Assembly: GCF_902506375.1 (NCBI RefSeq)
Contig: NZ_LR733284.1
Coordinates: 287,508 to 351,507, forward strand
Reading direction: 5' to 3'
Source of the DNA: Microbacterium sp. 8M
Lineage (GTDB): Bacteria > Actinomycetota > Actinomycetes > Actinomycetales > Microbacteriaceae
DNA: 64,000 bases
Shown: piece by piece, positions 60,912 to 64,000 of the stretch
Layout: every line of letters starts with the position of its first letter
Position numbering within the stretch: position 1 is the first letter of the stretch
Made by a program: the position numbers and the translations under genes
The notes under the pieces: generated by a model
What the model was told of the DNA's origin: nothing
Databases searched by the model: none
Seen by the model: only the letters and a program-made list of their open reading frames with translations

Positions 60912-61168
60912 CGTCCCAGGCTAACCGGGCGGGGTGCGGTGCGGGCCGGGGGCGGCGCGCCCGGTGCGCCATAGGCCTGGTTGCGCGTTGCGCGGCCGTC
61001 GGCCAGAGGGAAAACGTCGCTCCAAGTGGCTCCGGAGCGACGGGATCCATCTCCCCGATCCGCGGGCAGGGCGCTGAAGAGGAAAAACGTCGCTCCGAGC
61101 CGTCCGGGAGCAGCGAGATCCATCTCCCCGCTGCGGCCACCGGCGCTGGCCCAGCGCCGAGGGCCTGA
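60912..61168. other. Gap between Arr and hemA containing a family B dimer
   Basis: This 257-bp region holds a family B dimer (listed separately) and otherwise GC-rich sequence with no gene. The Arr promoter and the end of the hemA transcript must be here. Confidence 0.6.
61006..61124 (-). repeat. Family B repeat dimer (46-nt elements, 73-bp period)
   Basis: On the minus strand, element 1 spans 61124-61079 and element 2 61051-61006. Each begins GATGGAT and ends in a T-rich CGTTTT...C arm (CGTTTTTCCTC and CGTTTTCCCTC). The spacing is again 73 bp, although this dimer is in the opposite orientation to the other two. Confidence 0.88.
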
Positions 61169-62509
61169 TCAGGCCGTGGCGGCGTCGTCCTGCGCGGAGT
61201 CGCGCTGTGCCGCAGGCTCAGCGGTCAGCCCGTACAGCGTCTCGACGGCCGCGATGAACTCGGCTCCGCGTCCCTGGGCGGCGAGCTCGTGCGCGCGGCT
61301 CGTGGGCGTGTGCAGCAGCACGCCCGCGAGGTGGCGCATCGCCTGCTCCACGCGGCCGTCCTCGTCGCCGCGGCGCCGCGCGCGCTCGATCTCCGCCTCC
61401 AGCAGGTCGAAGATGTGGCCGCGGAGGGCGACGACGGCCGGGGTGACGCTCTCGCGGGCGCCCACCTCGTGGAACGTCGCGGCCGCGGCGCGCACGATCG
61501 ACCGTGCGGCGTCGGTGGCCTGGAGCTCCTCGAGCGGCGCGTGCAGACGGATGGTCTCGAGGTCGAGCAGGGCCACGCCCTCCACCTCGGCGACGTCGGG
61601 GGAGACATTGCGCGGCATGCCGAGGTCCACGATGAGCTGCGACGGCGCGGATCCGGCAGAGCCATGACCGGGAACCGGGCACTCGGCAGCGGTGGCCTCG
61701 GGGGGCAGTGCTGCGAGGGCGGGGCCGCGACCCGCGCGCAGGATCGCGGCGTCGAGCACCGGATGCTCGGCGCTGGTGCACGTGATGACGATCGTGGCGT
61801 GCGCCGCGGCGCGGGCGTACTCGGCCTTCGGCAGCGCGCGGATCCCGTGCTTGGCGGCGAAGGCAGCGCCGCGCCCCGAGGGGGAGTGCACGCTGATGTC
61901 GGTCGCACCGCGCTCGCGCAGCGTCGCCAGGGTCACCGCGGCGTAGGCGCCGGTGCCGACGAGCAGAACGCGGGCGGCGCTCCAGTCGGCGATGCGGCTG
62001 TCGGCGAGCTCGAGAGCGAGGCGGACGAGCGAGCGCCCGGCGCGGCCGAGGGCCGTGTCGTTCTTGACCTTGCGCTGCGCCTCGCTGGCGCGCTGGAACA
62101 GCCGCTCCAGTTCGGGGGAGGTCGTGCCGTGCTTGCGGGCGGAGGTGAGCGCCCGGCGCACCTGACCGGCGATCTCGCCCTCGCCTGAGACGACCGACTC
62201 CAGGCCCGACGCCACGGCGAACAGGTGCTCCACGACGCGCGGGCCGGAGTGCACCGACGACGACGCGGTGAGGGTGTCGGCGGGGATCCCGCTGCGGTCC
62301 GAGACGGTGCTCAGGATCCGGGCCACGTCGTGCTCGTCCGCCGTGCCCTCGACGTCGACATAGGCCTCGAAGCGGTTGCAGGTCGCGAGCACGACGGCGC
62401 CCTTGGACCCCTCGGCGAGGGATCCGGCCAGGTCATCCGGGGTGCGACTGAGTCGTTCGAGGAGGTCGAAGGGGGCCGTCTTGTGATTGGCCGTGACGCA
62501 GAGCAGCAC
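61169..62509 (-). CDS. hemA: Glutamyl-tRNA reductase HemA
   Basis: The 446-residue enzyme makes glutamate-1-semialdehyde from Glu-tRNA for haem synthesis. TANHKTAPFDLLERL opens the protein, C44 in LATCNRFEAY is the catalytic cysteine, and GEGEIAGQVRRAL, KNDTALGRAGRSL and VDLGMPRNVSPDV follow as in HemA. It diverges from hemE, and the 234 bp between them hold a long inverted repeat. No alternative start is needed. Confidence 0.95.
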   Translation of the reverse strand: MLLCVTANHKTAPFDLLERLSRTPDDLAGSLAEGSKGAVVLATCNRFEAYVDVEGTADEHDVARILSTVSDRSGIPADTLTASSSVHSGPRVVEHLFAVASGLESVVSGEGEIAGQVRRALTSARKHGTTSPELERLFQRASEAQRKVKNDTALGRAGRSLVRLALELADSRIADWSAARVLLVGTGAYAAVTLATLRERGATDISVHSPSGRGAAFAAKHGIRALPKAEYARAAAHATIVITCTSAEHPVLDAAILRAGRGPALAALPPEATAAECPVPGHGSAGSAPSQLIVDLGMPRNVSPDVAEVEGVALLDLETIRLHAPLEELQATDAARSIVRAAAATFHEVGARESVTPAVVALRGHIFDLLEAEIERARRRGDEDGRVEQAMRHLAGVLLHTPTSRAHELAAQGRGAEFIAAVETLYGLTAEPAAQRDSAQDDAATA

Positions 62510-62583
62510 CCTGTGAGTTTACGCGCCGTGGGCTTTGCGGATCCTGGAAGCGGTCCCGGGACGACAGGCACGGAGGGAGCGTC

Positions 62584-62671
62584 GTCGGAAAACGGCGGGG
62601 GGTCACGGCGTGTCGCCCGACGCGGGCGACGTCGGCATGCGCGACACGCGACCCCGCCCCCGTTTTCCGAC
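62584..62671. repeat. 88-bp inverted repeat between hemA and hemE
   Basis: The left arm (62584-62616) and right arm (62641-62671) are imperfect reverse complements over about 31 bp, with exact matches of GTCGGAAAACGG at the outer ends and GCGTGTCGC at the inner ends. Between them GTCGCCCG-ACG-CGGGCGAC (62612-62630) forms another small hairpin. It lies in the divergent promoter region, so it may be a regulatory or dispersed repeat element. Confidence 0.75.
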
Positions 62672-62743
62672 CAGCAGCGCCTCGAAGGCAGGACCGGATC
62701 CGCGTCCATCCGCCGCTAAGCAGGCGTCGGGGAGAATGGATCC

Positions 62744-63793
62744 ATGCCCCTCGACGACGCCCCGCTGCTGCGCGCCCTTGCCGGAACCCGCCCGGAGACG
62801 ACCCCGGTGTGGTTCATGCGGCAGGCAGGGCGCTCGCTGCCCGAGTACCGCGACCTGCGCGTGGGCACCCGCATGTTGGACGCGTGCCTCACCCCCGACC
62901 TGGCGGCGGAGATCACGCTGCAGCCGGTGCGCCGGCACGGCGTCGACGCCGGCATCTTCTTCAGCGACATCGTGGTGCCGCTGCGCCTCGCCGGCGTCGA
63001 GGTCGAGATCGAGCCCGGTCGCGGCCCGGTGTTCGCCGACCCGGTGCGCACGGCGGCCGACGTCGCCCGGATCACGGCGATCGATCCCGCATCGCTCGAC
63101 ACGACGCAGATCGAGGAGGCCGTGCGGCTCGTCGTCGCCGAACTCGGCGACCGCACGCCGCTGATCGGCTTCGCCGGCGCGCCGTTCACCCTCGCGGCGT
63201 ACCTCGTCGAGGGAGGCCCGTCGAAGGAGCACCTCCGCGCGCGGGCGATGATGCACACGGATCCGGAGTCGTGGAACCGGCTCGCGGGCTGGCTCGCCCG
63301 GGTGTCGCAGACCTTCCTCGCGGCGCAGCGTGCGGCCGGGGCGAGCGCCGTGCAGCTGTTCGACTCGTGGGCGGGATCTCTCAGCCCCGCCGACTACCGC
63401 ACCTTCGTCGCGCCGCACTCGGCGGCCGCGGTGGAGGGCATCGGCGCTCCGGTGATCCACTTCGGCGTCGGCACAGGGCCTTTCCTCGCCGACATGCGCC
63501 TGGGCGGGCGCGCCGACGCGGTCGGTGTCGACTGGCGCCTGCCGCTGGACGAGGCTGCGGCGCTGCTCGGCCGCGACGTCACCGTGCAGGGCAACATCGA
63601 CCCGGCGCTGCTGACGGCGCCGTGGGCCGTGCTGGAGGCGCACGTGCGCGACGTGCTGCAACGCGGCACGGCGGCGCGCGCGCACATCCTGAACCTCGGG
63701 CACGGCGTGCCGCCGGAGACGGATCCCGCCGTGCTCACCCGCATCGTGGAGCTCGTTCACGCCGTGCGCGCCGAGCCCGTCGGGGCGCTGTGA
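62744..63793 (+). CDS. hemE: Uroporphyrinogen III decarboxylase HemE
   Basis: The 349-residue enzyme removes four acetate carboxyl groups from uroporphyrinogen [18 protein letters not shown] is the family's N-terminal signature (Arg and Gly near the active site), followed by [16 protein letters not shown] with its essential Asp, and [23 protein letters not shown] and [12 protein letters not shown] are the later motifs. It overlaps the next gene's start (TGATG). Confidence 0.96.
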   Translation: MPLDDAPLLRALAGTRPETTPVWFMRQAGRSLPEYRDLRVGTRMLDACLTPDLAAEITLQPVRRHGVDAGIFFSDIVVPLRLAGVEVEIEPGRGPVFADPVRTAADVARITAIDPASLDTTQIEEAVRLVVAELGDRTPLIGFAGAPFTLAAYLVEGGPSKEHLRARAMMHTDPESWNRLAGWLARVSQTFLAAQRAAGASAVQLFDSWAGSLSPADYRTFVAPHSAAAVEGIGAPVIHFGVGTGPFLADMRLGGRADAVGVDWRLPLDEAAALLGRDVTVQGNIDPALLTAPWAVLEAHVRDVLQRGTAARAHILNLGHGVPPETDPAVLTRIVELVHAVRAEPVGAL

Positions 63794-64000
63794 TGACCGA
63801 CCCGCGTGAGGTGCCCGGCGACGCGCGCGCGGTGCCCGGCGACTCGATGGCGGTGTCCGGCGAGCCCTCCCTGGGCGGCGCGCCCGCCGAGCCCGACGGG
63901 GACATGCCCTCCCGGGCCGGTGCGCCCGCCCCCGAGCTGGCCGAGCGCGCCGCACGGCTGCGGGTCGCCGTGATCGGCGGGGGCATCGCCGGCCTCGTCG
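63793..64000 (+). CDS. Protoporphyrinogen/coproporphyrinogen oxidase-like FAD protein (partial)
   Basis: The gene is cut by the right edge; about 69 codons are present. Residues 1-55 are low-complexity with VPGD repeats (DAR, AVPGD, SGEP), then RLRVAVIGGGIAGLV begins the Rossmann FAD-binding fold. Being coupled to hemE by TGATG, it is most probably the haem-pathway oxidase HemG/HemY-type, but the identity rests on context and the fold only. Confidence 0.75.
   Translation, partial: MTDPREVPGDARAVPGDSMAVSGEPSLGGAPAEPDGDMPSRAGAPAPELAERAARLRVAVIGGGIAGLV

Noticed and set aside
1..64000. Prophage, integrative element or insertion sequence
   Set aside because: No integrase, transposase, phage structural gene or attachment repeat was recognised.

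Overview
The window is a high-GC chromosomal segment of an actinobacterium, most likely a Microbacterium or close relative in the Microbacteriaceae. That assignment is inference. It rests on about 70 % GC, GTG starts, short or leaderless 5' ends, a DUF222/HNH protein, ECF41-type sigma factor plus carboxymuconolactone decarboxylase, and the short palindromic repeats common in that family. No tRNA, rRNA, CRISPR array, phage or insertion sequence was seen.

Region 1 (1-13.4 kb) is mixed housekeeping: a NagD-like phosphatase (cut by the left edge), a VOC protein, a LuxR regulator facing a flavin oxidoreductase, an MntR-like regulator with the manganese transporter MntH, a SpoU-type RNA methyltransferase, a MATE exporter, a frameshifted DUF222/HNH gene, a DUF1992 protein, and a DM13 lipoprotein-DoxX operon. 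Region 2 (13.5-15.6 kb) is a two-component system. Region 3 (15.8-29 kb) is a type IV pilus locus: prepilin-like proteins, PilX-like protein, PilD, PilM, PilN, PilO, PilT and PilC in tightly coupled order, with PilB convergent. It has no secretin, as expected for a single-membrane cell. A metzincin-type protease gene diverges from it.

Region 4 (29-42 kb) holds an M13 peptidase, a POT peptide transporter, glycyl-tRNA synthetase, an ECF41 sigma/CMD operon with a recognisable promoter, a serine hydrolase, two paralogous membrane proteins and LuxS. Region 5 (42.4-58.3 kb) is a carbohydrate locus whose parts fit uptake and breakdown of high-mannose N-glycans: secreted Endo H-like GH18, an ABC importer, and apparently cytoplasmic GH92, GH38, GH5-type and GH20 enzymes, with a LacI regulator. 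Three promoters in it share a 16-bp operator-like palindrome. Region 6 (58.3-64 kb) has a DNA glycosylase, an AHSA1/ArsR-AHSA1 pair, a rifampin ADP-ribosyltransferase (Arr) and the start of haem biosynthesis (hemA divergent from hemE and a protoporphyrinogen oxidase-like gene).

Superimposed on this are several short repeat families. Family A carries CTTCGACAGGCTCAGGGAC, family C carries CCTGAGCGAGCGCAGCGAGA, and family B is a 46-nt palindromic element that always occurs as a dimer with a 73-bp period. Families A and C also occur in frame inside four protein-coding genes. The hexamer GGATCC is about ten times more frequent than base composition predicts.
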